Shown here: positions 16,279-24,600 of the stretch, piece by piece
How the letters are laid out: each line of letters opens with the position of its first letter
Numbering within the stretch: position 1 is the stretch's first letter
Assembly: GCA_041736625.1 (NCBI GenBank)
Contig: JBGSTG010000045.1
Coordinates: 1-58,397, forward strand
Direction of reading: 5' to 3'
DNA: 58,397 bases
Source of the DNA: M3007 sp041736625
GTDB taxonomy: Bacteria > Bacteroidota > Bacteroidia > Chitinophagales > Saprospiraceae
The notes under the pieces: model-generated
The model's input: the letters and a program-made list of their open reading frames with translations, nothing else
What the model was told of the DNA's origin: nothing
The model's database searches: none
Made by a program: the position numbers and the translations under genes

Positions 16279-16286
16279 TATCTTTG
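16279..16286 (+). promoter_or_regulatory. -7 element (TATCTTTG)
   Basis: TATCTTTG directly follows the GGAATGn array and lies 22 bp before the ATG at 16309. No -33 TTG at the usual distance; the array occupies that position. Confidence 0.5.
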
Positions 16287-16308
16287 GACCAGACTAACAA
16301 CCATAACC

Positions 16309-16839
16309 ATGTGGACACCCCTTGAAGGTTTTGAAAATCTCTCTGCAAGCGAACTGGACGCCCTCATCCAGGCGCCGGTACTGATTACCATCCTGGTGGC
16401 CGGGGCCGATGGTGACATCGACCGGGAAGAGCGATTCTGGACGGACCGGCTTATGCAAACGCGCACCTATTCCAGACCCAAGGTCTTGAATGATTTTTAC
16501 CGGGTGGTCGCTACGGGCTTTCTAGAGAAATTGGACAAAGAACTGGAAACCTTGCCAACAGACCCCACCTTGCGAAGTGTCCATCTGTCGGAGGGACTAA
16601 AAGGCCTGAATGCCATTCTGGCCAAACTGGACCCGATTTTAGCCGCAGACCTATATAAGAGCTACCGGGGACTAGCCCGCGAAGCGGCCGTTTCCAGCGG
16701 CGGCTTTCTGCGCTTCGGCGCGGTGAGCGAGGCGGAAGCCGAATGGATGGCCCTGCCCATGATCCGGCCGGTGCTCAGACCTAAGTCCGCCGAAGCTGCA
16801 GAAACGGAGGAGGGCGCGGAATGGGCGGATTGGGAATAG
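16309..16839 (+). CDS. Hypothetical helical protein, possibly TerB-like
   Basis: A 176-residue protein with no signal peptide or membrane span. The segment LITILVAGADGDIDREERFW resembles the first helix-acidic loop of TerB-type domains (LLxxVAxADGxIdxxE), and GLNAILAKLDPILAADLY and SVSSGGFL-like stretches follow. The C-terminus is acidic (EAAETEEGAEWADWE). The TerB link is inference from one motif. It has its own promoter between two repeat arrays; the second array begins at its stop codon. Confidence 0.7.
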   Translation: MWTPLEGFENLSASELDALIQAPVLITILVAGADGDIDREERFWTDRLMQTRTYSRPKVLNDFYRVVATGFLEKLDKELETLPTDPTLRSVHLSEGLKGLNAILAKLDPILAADLYKSYRGLAREAAVSSGGFLRFGAVSEAEAEWMALPMIRPVLRPKSAEAAETEEGAEWADWE

Positions 16840-16980
16840 GCTATCGGTTGTCGGCTATCGGTCGTCGGTTGTCGGTCGTCGGCAGGCTTTGCGCCTGGCA
16901 TGCCGATTAACTGAAAGCAGGGCCTACCGACCGCCGATAGCCGACTACCGACCGCCGACAACCGACAACCGATAGCCGAA
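16837..16980. repeat. Heptamer hairpin element, copy A
   Basis: The left arm is a run of units like GGCTATC/GGTTGTC/GGTCGTC starting in the TAG stop at 16837-16839. The core is about 42 bp (around 16885-16923, containing TTTGCGCCTGGCATGCCGAT). The right arm has complementary units (CCGACCG, CCGATAG, CCGACTA, CCGACAA) running to the stop codon of the minus-strand S23 gene. The arms can pair over about 45-50 bp. Confidence 0.75.
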
Positions 16981-16983
16981 AGC

Positions 16984-17331
16984 CTACAACTTCCGCTTCA
17001 AAGCATACAAACGACGCTGAATGGACTGAGTTGCTTCAATCAACGTTTGTATATGTTGTTCGGCAGCGTAGTTCAAATGTGCCGATAATAATAGTTGCGT
17101 TTCCAATTCAAACGCAGAGCCGTTTGCAATGTCCAGAAAATGACTGAAAACGTTGTCTGATGATCGACCACAGCCTTCCGCAATATTTGAAGGAATAGAT
17201 ACGGCACTGCGTTGCAACTGTTGGGCCAAACCGTACTTTTCTACAGCCGGAAAATCTCCGGTAATCCTATAAACCTGCTGGACTAAATCCATGGCATCTC
17301 GCCAAACTTCTAACTTTCTGAAATCTCTCAT
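16984..17331 (-). CDS. Four-helix-bundle protein (S23 / 23S rRNA IVS-encoded family)
   Basis: A 115-residue protein of the family first seen in 23S rRNA intervening sequences. Visible: MRDFRKLEVWRDAMDLVQQV, FPAVEKYGLAQQLQRSAVSI, PSNIAEGCGRSSD, FLDIANGSAFELETQLLLS. These form a pentameric four-helix bundle in structural studies of the family; function is unknown. In this window it is not in rRNA: it sits between two near-identical heptamer hairpin elements (16837-16980 and 17404-17568) in the same orientation, which raises the possibility that gene and repeats travel or are maintained together. Confidence 0.92.
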   Translation of the reverse strand: MRDFRKLEVWRDAMDLVQQVYRITGDFPAVEKYGLAQQLQRSAVSIPSNIAEGCGRSSDNVFSHFLDIANGSAFELETQLLLSAHLNYAAEQHIQTLIEATQSIQRRLYALKRKL

Positions 17332-17403
17332 GTGAAGCGATTTTTAGTAAAACTACCAAAATAAGAAGCAAAGGTATTATTTATTGTCATTTTAACAAAC
17401 ATT

Positions 17404-17568
17404 CCGGCTGTCGGTCGTCGGCTGTCGGCGGGCTTTGCGCTTGGCATGCCGATGAACTGAAAGCAGGGCCTACCGACAACCGATAGCCGACGACCGACGA
17501 CCGACTACCGACGACCGACTACCGACAGCCGACGACCGACGACCGACTACCGACGACCGACAGCCCAT
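17404..17568. repeat. Heptamer hairpin element, copy B
   Basis: A short left arm (GGCTGTC, GGTCGTC units) leads to the core TTTGCGCTTGGCATGCCGAT plus GAACTGAAAGCAGGGCC, nearly identical to copy A and in the same orientation. A long right arm of CCGACAA, CCGATAG, CCGACGA, CCGACTA and CCGACAG units follows. It runs into folP: on the minus strand the last codons (AVGRR, TAG) of folP are repeat units. Confidence 0.75.
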
Positions 17569-18398
17569 AGCCACAATTCAACCACCTCCGCCGCTTCCTT
17601 CACGTCATGTACCCGTAAAATATTGGCGCCCTGTTGCAAGGCCACCATGTGCAGCGCTGTCGTGCCGTTCAGGGCATCTGCGGGAGGCACGCCGAGCACT
17701 TTGCAGATCATAGATTTGCGGGAGAGGCCTGCCAGGATGGGTCGTTCCAGCACGGTTTTAAAATCGGACAGCCGGCGCAACAGCGTATAATTGTGCTCCA
17801 CCGTTTTGCCAAAGCCAAAGCCGGGGTCGAGTATGACATCATGCAGCCCGAATTCTTTCAACAATTTTATTTTACGAATGAAGAAATCCATTACTTCGGT
17901 GACGATATCGTCGTATTGTGGGTTGCGTTGCATGGTTTCCGGAGTTCCTTGCATGTGCATCAACACGTAATGGATCGGCGTTTGCCGATTGAGTTCTGCC
18001 AGAGTTGGGTAAAGCGACGCGTCCATCTCGCCGCCGGAGATGTCGTTGACCATGCGTGCACCGGCTTCGACGGCCGCCCGGGCAACCGTAGCGCGCCAGG
18101 TGTCTATGGACAGGAGGGTGTTGGGAAAACGGGCATGCAGCGCCGCAATAACCGGTTCGGTGCGCCGGCGTTCGTCGGCCTCTGGAACGGGCGTAGCGCC
18201 GGGCCGGGAGGAGGCGCCACCCACGTCGATGATGTGCGCGCCTTCGCCGATCAACTGTTCTGCGCGGCGTAGGGCGTCGTCGAGGCCGGTGTACCTGCCG
18301 CCGTCGAAAAAAGAGTCGGGCGTAGTGTTGAGGATACCCATGATCATGGGAGTAGACCAGTCCAGTAAGTGCATTCGGGTTGTAGCTTTGTAGGTCAA
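17547..18398 (-). CDS. folP: Dihydropteroate synthase
   Basis: FolP condenses p-aminobenzoate with 6-hydroxymethyl-7,8-dihydropterin pyrophosphate in folate synthesis. The 283-residue TIM barrel shows both signatures: MGILNTTPDSFFDGGRY and GAHIIDVGGASSRPGATPV, then SIDTWRATVARAAVEAGARM, VNDISGG, MHMQGTPETMQ, ILDPGFGFGKTVEHN and ILAGLSRKSM. The longest start is given; ATG 18374 (MHLLDWSTP) is equally plausible, because a TAATTTTG -7 element at 18401-18408 would put the transcript start downstream of 18398. The C-terminal AVGRR and stop are encoded by heptamer repeat copy B. Confidence 0.95.
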   Translation of the reverse strand: MTYKATTRMHLLDWSTPMIMGILNTTPDSFFDGGRYTGLDDALRRAEQLIGEGAHIIDVGGASSRPGATPVPEADERRRTEPVIAALHARFPNTLLSIDTWRATVARAAVEAGARMVNDISGGEMDASLYPTLAELNRQTPIHYVLMHMQGTPETMQRNPQYDDIVTEVMDFFIRKIKLLKEFGLHDVILDPGFGFGKTVEHNYTLLRRLSDFKTVLERPILAGLSRKSMICKVLGVPPADALNGTTALHMVALQQGANILRVHDVKEAAEVVELWLWAVGRR

Positions 18399-18415
18399 AC
18401 CAAAATTAGGGATAA

Positions 18416-19453
18416 TTGTCCAAAATACTGTACGCTTTGCTGGTTCTGCTGCTGGTCGTCACCTTTGTGTCGGCCGTGGTCTTTCTTGCGCCGGTTGACC
18501 CCGCCCAGCTGACCTTCGGGCAACGCGCCGACGTGGCCACTGTTGAAGCCCGAAAAGTCGAGTTGGGACTGGGAGCGTCCCTGCCGGTTCAGTTGTGGCG
18601 GTATTGGCAGGACCTGGCGCCGGTTTCCGTGTTGCCGGATACACCTGCTGCCCGGCGAAGGTATACCTTTCTGGCGCTGTGCCGGCTCGGCGACAACCGG
18701 ATGCTGGTGCTCAAAGTCCCGTATTTGCGGGAGTCGTACCAGAGCGGCCGGCCGGTCACCGAAATATTGTCCGAAGCCATTCCGGCAACTGCGGTGCTTG
18801 CCGGCGCGTCGTTTTTATTGGCGTTGGTATTGGGGTTACTCCTGGGCAGCCTGGCAGCCTGGCGGCCAAACAGCCTGCTGGATCACGCGCTGGTTTCGTT
18901 CTCCGTGCTGGGGTATTCCGTGCCCTCGTACGTGGTGGCGCTGCTGTTGTCGCTCTGGCTGGCGTACGCCTGGGGCGCATGGACGGGCTTGCCTTTGCAG
19001 GGGCCGCTTTTTGTCCTCGATGATTATGGCGAATGGTCGTTCCGGTGGAAAAACCTGGTGCTGCCAGGGTTGGCGCTCGGCCTTCGGCCTGTTGCGCTGT
19101 TCACCCAGATCACCCGGAGCGCATTGTTGGACGTGCTGGACAGCGATTACATACGTACGGCGGTGGCCAAAGGCATGCCGTACAGCAGGGTATGGTGGCG
19201 GCATGCGTTGCCCAATGCCCTGACGCCCATCGTAACGGTGGCCACTGGCTGGCTGGGCAGCCTGCTGGGCGGCGCGTTTTTTGTGGAAAACGTTTTTGCG
19301 TTCAAAGGGCTGGGCGAAGTGACCGTTTCGGCGCTCAAAGCGTTCGATCTGCCGGTCGTGCTGGGGTGTTTGCTCTTTACAGCCGGTGTGTTTGTTTCTT
19401 TGAACCTGATCACCGATTTGCTTTATCGTTTGGTTGACCCCAGGATTCGGTAG
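18416..19453 (+). CDS. ABC transporter permease of the DppB/OppB type, orphan
   Basis: A 345-residue inner-membrane permease of the binding-protein-dependent (oligo)peptide class. It has an N-terminal span (ILYALLVLLLVVTFVSAVVF), an extracytoplasmic loop of about 100 residues, then spans including AVLAGASFLLALVLGLLLGS, and the cytoplasmic EAA loop SDYIRTAVAKGMPYSRVWWR, HALPNALTPIV. The end LINLLTD-like/LYRLVDPRIR is typical of DppB. TTG 18416 is the only start giving the first span. The expected second permease, binding protein and ATPases are not nearby, so it either works with parts encoded elsewhere or is a remnant. The stop codon is at the edge of a heptamer array. Confidence 0.85.
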   Translation: MSKILYALLVLLLVVTFVSAVVFLAPVDPAQLTFGQRADVATVEARKVELGLGASLPVQLWRYWQDLAPVSVLPDTPAARRRYTFLALCRLGDNRMLVLKVPYLRESYQSGRPVTEILSEAIPATAVLAGASFLLALVLGLLLGSLAAWRPNSLLDHALVSFSVLGYSVPSYVVALLLSLWLAYAWGAWTGLPLQGPLFVLDDYGEWSFRWKNLVLPGLALGLRPVALFTQITRSALLDVLDSDYIRTAVAKGMPYSRVWWRHALPNALTPIVTVATGWLGSLLGGAFFVENVFAFKGLGEVTVSALKAFDLPVVLGCLLFTAGVFVSLNLITDLLYRLVDPRIR

Positions 19454-19622
19454 TGGCTATCGGTTGTCGGCTATCGGTTGTCGGCTATCGGTCGTCGGCT
19501 TTCGGCTTTTGGTCGTCGGTTTTCGGAGGGGCTTGCTTTCGGCTCATCGGCAAGCCAAGTGCAGAGCCCACCGACGACCGACGACCGACTACCGACTACC
19601 GACGACCGACCGCCGTCGGCTA
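19448..19622. repeat. Heptamer hairpin element, copy C (core inverted relative to A and B)
   Basis: CGGTAG at the permease stop opens a run of GGCTATC/GGTTGTC/GGTCGTC units. A core follows (about 19530-19575, containing CTTGCTTTCGGCTCATCGGC and AAGCCAAGTGCAGAGCCC) that aligns to the reverse complement of the A and B cores, then CCGACGA/CCGACTA units to the stop codon of the minus-strand SET gene. It separates two convergent genes. Confidence 0.7.
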
Positions 19623-20000
19623 CCCCTCAAACCAAACCTTGCTCCTGTTTCCCGGTTCACCGTTGTAGTTTACGGTGATTTCCTCACCGGCCTTTATGTC
19701 TTTAATGGCGTAGAAGTCAATGGTTTTATACACGAAATCCATTTCGTATTCTGCATTCGGGTCGTAGTCGTGGTTGTACATAGAACCGTAACCAAGTGCA
19801 AAGGCAAACCATTCGCCGTCGTCGCCCCAGTCAAAGTAGTAATCATCCAGCACAGTTTGCCGGATGTGCGGGAGTTGGGCTTTAGGGAAAAGAAGCAGTG
19901 GACAAATCTCAATGATCTCGCCCGGCGCGATGTCGCGTCCGGCGAAAACGCCCTTTCCATGTCGGTCGGAAGGGCCTACAAAAATGGGTAATTGCTGCAT
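19620..20000 (-). CDS. SET-domain protein (putative lysine methyltransferase)
   Basis: A 126-residue protein that is almost entirely a SET domain. Motifs: DRHGKGVFAGRDIAPGEIIE (N-terminal GxGxFA element), ALGYGSMYNHDYDPNAEYEM (the NHS/DxN SAM-binding knot) and IKAGEEITVNYNGE (the final ELxxxY motif with catalytic Tyr). The post-SET cysteines are absent. Bacterial SET proteins can methylate proteins, but the substrate here is unknown. There is no signal peptide. The stop codon abuts a heptamer array. The 45-bp gap to the upstream CBS gene end suggests it may be read from that transcript. Confidence 0.88.
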   Translation of the reverse strand: MQQLPIFVGPSDRHGKGVFAGRDIAPGEIIEICPLLLFPKAQLPHIRQTVLDDYYFDWGDDGEWFAFALGYGSMYNHDYDPNAEYEMDFVYKTIDFYAIKDIKAGEEITVNYNGEPGNRSKVWFEG

Positions 20001-20045
20001 TTTGTTTGTTGGGCGCTTGCCGGTCGCGGGAACAAGTTTGCCCCC

Positions 20046-21404
20046 CTAGAGGGATTGAATGAGGTCGTAGTGCGACACCACGTGCATACCGCCCGTCCGG
20101 TCCTGCACCACCACGGCCGGAATCTGCTTGCTCAGGTAGTGGTTGAGCTGGCTGATCGGCAGGTCTTCCTGCACCATCGGAAATGCAGCGCCCATCACAT
20201 CGGTCATGGTACGTTCGGCATTGTTCATGGGGTTGTCGAGCAGGAAGTGGAGCACCTGGGTCTCGGTGATGGAGCCTACCATATTTTCGCCGGACAGCAC
20301 GGGGAGCTGGCTCACGTCGTAGCTTTTCATCAGGTTGAATGCGTGGCGCACCGTATCGGTCACCTGCACGGAGATGAACCGTCGGTCTTTTTTGCGGGCG
20401 ATCAGGTCGCTCACTTTGAGTTCTGTATCCAGGAAGCCGCGTTCGCGCATCCAGTCGTCGTTGTAGATTTTACCTACGTACCGGCTGCCGTGGTCGTGAA
20501 AGATGATCACCACAACATCGTCTTTGGTCAGTTCGCCGCGCAACTGCCACAGGGCGCCGATGGCGCTGCCGGCTGAGTACCCCAGCAATAACCCTTCTTC
20601 GCGCGCCAGGCGGCGGGCCCACAGGGCGGCGTCTTTGTCCGTCACTTTTTCAAACCGGTTGATCAGGGAAAAATCGACGTTCTCCGGCAGGATATCTTCA
20701 CCGATGCCTTCGGTGATGTACGGGTAGATCTCTTTGGGGTCGAACACCCCCGTCTCGTGGTATTTTTTGAACACAGAACCGTACGTATCCGCGCCCCACA
20801 CCTGGATGTTCGGGTTTTGTTCCTTCAGGTATTTAGCGGTTCCAGATACGGTGCCGCCGGTGCCGACGCCGACGACGAGGTGGGTGATCTTGCCGCCGGT
20901 CTGGTCCCATATCTCCGGCCCGGTGGATTCGTAGTGGGCCTGCCGGTTCGACAGGTTGTCGTACTGGTTGCACCAGAAGGAATTGGGGATTTCCTGACTC
21001 AGACGCCGGGCAATGGAATAATAAGACCGCGGGTCGTCGGGCTCCACGTTGGTGGGGCACACGATCACCTCCGCCCCGACCGCTTTGAGCAGGTCGATCT
21101 TTTCCTTGCTCTGCTTGTCGGTGGTGGTAAAAATGCAGCGGTACCCGCGCACGGCGCCCACCAGGGCCAGTCCCATGCCGGTGTTTCCGGAAGTGCATTC
21201 AATGATGGTACCGCCTGGCTTCAGGTCGCCACGCGCTTCGGCGTCGTCAATCATCTTGACGGCCATACGGTCTTTGATCGAATGGCCGGGGTTAAACGTT
21301 TCCACTTTGGCCAAAATGAGCCCGGGAATGCCCGCAGCCAGTTTATTGATTTTTACCAGCGGGGTGTTCCCGATGGTCGCCAGGATGTTTTCCTTGTATT
21401 GCAT
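20046..21404 (-). CDS. Cystathionine beta-synthase-like PLP enzyme with C-terminal CBS pair
   Basis: A 452-residue fold-type II PLP enzyme, expected to make cystathionine from serine (or O-acetylserine) and homocysteine, or act as a cysteine synthase. Catalytic domain: ILATIGNTPLVKINKLA, FNPGHSIKDRM with PLP Lys at about 44, ECTSGNTGMGLALVGAVRGY (phosphate-side Asn loop), VVGVGTGGTVSGTAKYLKE and LLLGYSAGSAIGAL. Two CBS motifs follow (about 340-452), which in the family sense adenosyl ligands. ATG 21404 is chosen over the longer frame because MQYKENILATIG is the family start. Whether it uses serine or O-acetylserine cannot be told. Confidence 0.92.
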   Translation of the reverse strand: MQYKENILATIGNTPLVKINKLAAGIPGLILAKVETFNPGHSIKDRMAVKMIDDAEARGDLKPGGTIIECTSGNTGMGLALVGAVRGYRCIFTTTDKQSKEKIDLLKAVGAEVIVCPTNVEPDDPRSYYSIARRLSQEIPNSFWCNQYDNLSNRQAHYESTGPEIWDQTGGKITHLVVGVGTGGTVSGTAKYLKEQNPNIQVWGADTYGSVFKKYHETGVFDPKEIYPYITEGIGEDILPENVDFSLINRFEKVTDKDAALWARRLAREEGLLLGYSAGSAIGALWQLRGELTKDDVVVIIFHDHGSRYVGKIYNDDWMRERGFLDTELKVSDLIARKKDRRFISVQVTDTVRHAFNLMKSYDVSQLPVLSGENMVGSITETQVLHFLLDNPMNNAERTMTDVMGAAFPMVQEDLPISQLNHYLSKQIPAVVVQDRTGGMHVVSHYDLIQSL

Positions 21405-21534
21405 GTACGTGGTTTTGCGAAAGGTATGCGCGCGTACCGGTTGTCTCCCGGTGGCAAAATCTGTTTTTTTTTCAGTTCGGGTAGTTGTGTAGCAAACGAT
21501 TGCCCGTTTCATTGCATCTTTGAAACGGCGAATA

Positions 21535-21569
21535 AACTGCCTGACATCAGCAACAAATTTCAGGCAGTT
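21535..21569. terminator. Stem-loop in the divergent region upstream of the giant protein gene
   Basis: AACTGCCTGA (21535-21544) pairs perfectly with TCAGGCAGTT (21560-21569) over a 15-base loop and is followed by TTT. It lies about 50 bp before ATG 21620, so it might be a regulatory leader hairpin or an attenuator rather than a gene-end terminator. The rest of 21405-21619 shows no clear gene. Confidence 0.35.
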
Positions 21570-21619
21570 TTGGCTTCACTCCGCCGCAAAAATACGAACT
21601 TAAAACCTACCGTCATAAA

Positions 21620-24600
21620 ATGAAAACACGCCAATTATTACCAACCCTGCTGCTGGCATGCACGGTTAGTACGTCTTTTGCTCAAGATATTGTATTAACT
21701 TATACCAACAGCAACGCGCTGTATGTGTGCGGCACCGACACCTTTTTTATTCAAATCCGGAACAACGGAACAACATCGACCGGAACAGGTGTACTCAACC
21801 TGACATTGCCCACTGGCCTTACGTATGTGGCGGGCAGCGCCGCCGGCCTCCTGGAGGTGAACATAACCGACCTTGCCGCTCCGGTCTTTGCCGTCCCGGA
21901 CATCGCCCAGGGAACAGTCGTTCCGTTTCACATCTTGCTGACAGCCAACTGCGACGCGGCCGAAGCCCTTGACGACGGACGACTTTTTCAGATCGGCGCC
22001 CAGTATCAGTCGGCGGCAGGCAGTGCCGGCGTGCTCACCGCTCCTTTACCGGTGGAAACGGGCCTGTTGCTCATCACCGGAATCCAGGATGCGCTGATGA
22101 CCGGTGAAAAAGGCGATACCCTGGTGCGCACGATTCGGGTAAAAAACACCCGCCTGGGTAAAATCGGGCTCATCTTTTTGCAGGATGACTATCAACCCGG
22201 TATGTTCATTTTCGAGGTTTCCGGCGCCGGCGTACAAAACCTGCAGGCGGGCCGGGCAGAGGCGCAATTCGATGGCGGATACATCGCGCAATTTGGAAAC
22301 GGAGACCCCTGGCTTGATTTGAATGAAGAAATGACGGTGTTGGAAAAAATCGCGATAGACGACTGTGGCAATCCGGTGGTGAACAACCTCTCCCGCATTC
22401 GCCTGGGTTGGGGCTGCGACGTACAACGCCAGTGCCGGTACGACAGCGCCCTGGCGACGGTGCAAATCCGGCCGTACACCCGGGTTCCCGCCATCGACAT
22501 CCGGGGAAACGTGCAACTCACCGAAGGGGGCTGCGGGCAGTCGCCCGCCCGCCAGGAAGTGCTGGTCATCAACAGTGGAACGGGTGAAGGAAAAAATGTC
22601 CTGCTGCAAATTGCCTTGTCGGAATCGGGCCGAAACGGGATCGTACCGGGAACCTTTCAACTACGTACAAAGGGGCAAACCACCTCGATCACGCCCAACC
22701 TGACCACCAACACCACCTTCCCGGATTGTGGCCTGAGCCTCGCGTTTTCAGGCGCAACGATCATTGTACCCACCGTTCCGGCCCTGGACACCGTGGTTTT
22801 ATCTTTTGAGGTGGTCACCTGCGCCGACTCCTGCTATGTGCCCCGGTTTTTTCTCCTCGGAAACTACTTCTACCAGCGCCTTTGCCCGCAGGAGAACATC
22901 TCCAAAACGTTCAAGATAACGGCAGACACCCTGCTGAACCGCTTCTCGGCAGCGCCGCTGGTGGACCTGAATGCCTGCCTGCAAAGTGGCGAATCCTATA
23001 CGTACGCGTTTGCGGTGAATAGCCCGCAGTTGCTGGACGACGACGGATTCCTGGTGATCGACCTGACGCTCCCGCGAGGCCTGTCCCTCGACACGTCCTG
23101 CTCCGACACGCTGAGCATCGGTGGCCAACCGGCCTTCCGCCTGACCAACCTGTTGCAGTCGGACAGCAGCAGTCTGGTTCAGGCAGCTTTCAAGCTGCCC
23201 CTGCCAGCCGACACCGGCCGGATGCTGTTTTGTATCCGGTACGACTGCCTGCCCGACATGCCTTGCACATCACCCTACCCCGAGATGGTGCCCGGCGTAA
23301 AAGTCACCTTACCCATACCGGTGGACACCAGCTGTATGGACGGCATTTGCCTCCTGGAAGCCGCTTACCACGCGGGTATCGCGCCCGACCTGGCTTCGCT
23401 TGGCTGTTCATTTGGCATTTGTGGGGATTTTCCGGTTTACGTGAATACCGATTGCTTCGAAGTGGATACATCGATTATCGACCCACCGGAGCTGGACGGG
23501 GTGGTGAGTTGGTCTTTCGACACCTACCGCATCAACACCGGCTTCCGCGACGACGACGACGACCGGGCAGCCGACGCCCTGATTCCGCCGACGCCCGCGC
23601 TGACGCGCCTCGACCGGTACATACCCGGCGATACGATGCGCGTAGCGCTTCGTGCAACCGTGGTAGACGGCAACGTGACAACGCTGCCCCGCCACATATG
23701 GCACGAGGTGGTGCAAAGCGACATGCAGGCGCCCCCGGAAGCATTTGACGTGGAGGACGCGCAGGCCCAATTCACCAACCGGACATCCATCCGTTGGGTG
23801 GGCAGCAGCCTGCTGGTGGAATATGCCGACGGCGCCACTGCCTCGTGCCCTTTGTTGGACTCATTTTTCGCGATCGACCAGCTGTTTTTCCGCTTCATTC
23901 CGGTCAATGTGCTCCCTACCCCGTCCATTGACCAGTTGGTTACCATGCGGCACACTTTTGTGGTGTACACCACGGAACTACACCAGCAAGGTTGCCTGCC
24001 CCGGCCCAGTTTGGCGCCCGGGGATCGGGTTACCGTGTACACCGATTTTAAGATCGGGGTAAACTACATACCGTTTACCCAGATCGAGCCCAAACCGGCG
24101 CTGGTGAATTTCAGAACCGCCGTGGATTTCATTCCGGAGTATTTCGCCTGGAACCTGCACCCTTTCGATTCCAGCGAATATTCCGGGTATCTGCTGACCC
24201 GCGAGGGCAACCAAATGGGCATCCAGCCCTGTACCACGTCTACCACCGTTCGGCCTTTTGCCGCAGGCATTGAACTGGCCCGAAACAACTTTTTTCCGTT
24301 TGAGGTCAGGCCGCTGCTGTCCATCGAAAACCACTACCTGACCACGCCCCCGGGGCTGGTTCCGGTGGATGCACGGTTGTTCAGCCTGTTATTCCAGGAC
24401 AGTACACCGGCACGGTCTCCCGGACCGCTCCCGTTTGAACCGCTGGGCGACCGGATGCGCGCGGATTTTTCCAGTGTGTTTCTGCCGCCACTGGACGAGG
24501 GTTTTTTCCTGAAGGCCGGTTTTGTGATGGGTTCCGATTGTTATTTTTTCCGGCCCGACTCGTCGGATCAATATACAGATTACCGGTTCACCGGTTGTTT

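Noticed and set aside
16837..17568. CRISPR-like array
   Set aside because: The repeat unit is 7 bp, degenerate and without spacers, and the arms are complementary rather than direct repeats; no cas genes.
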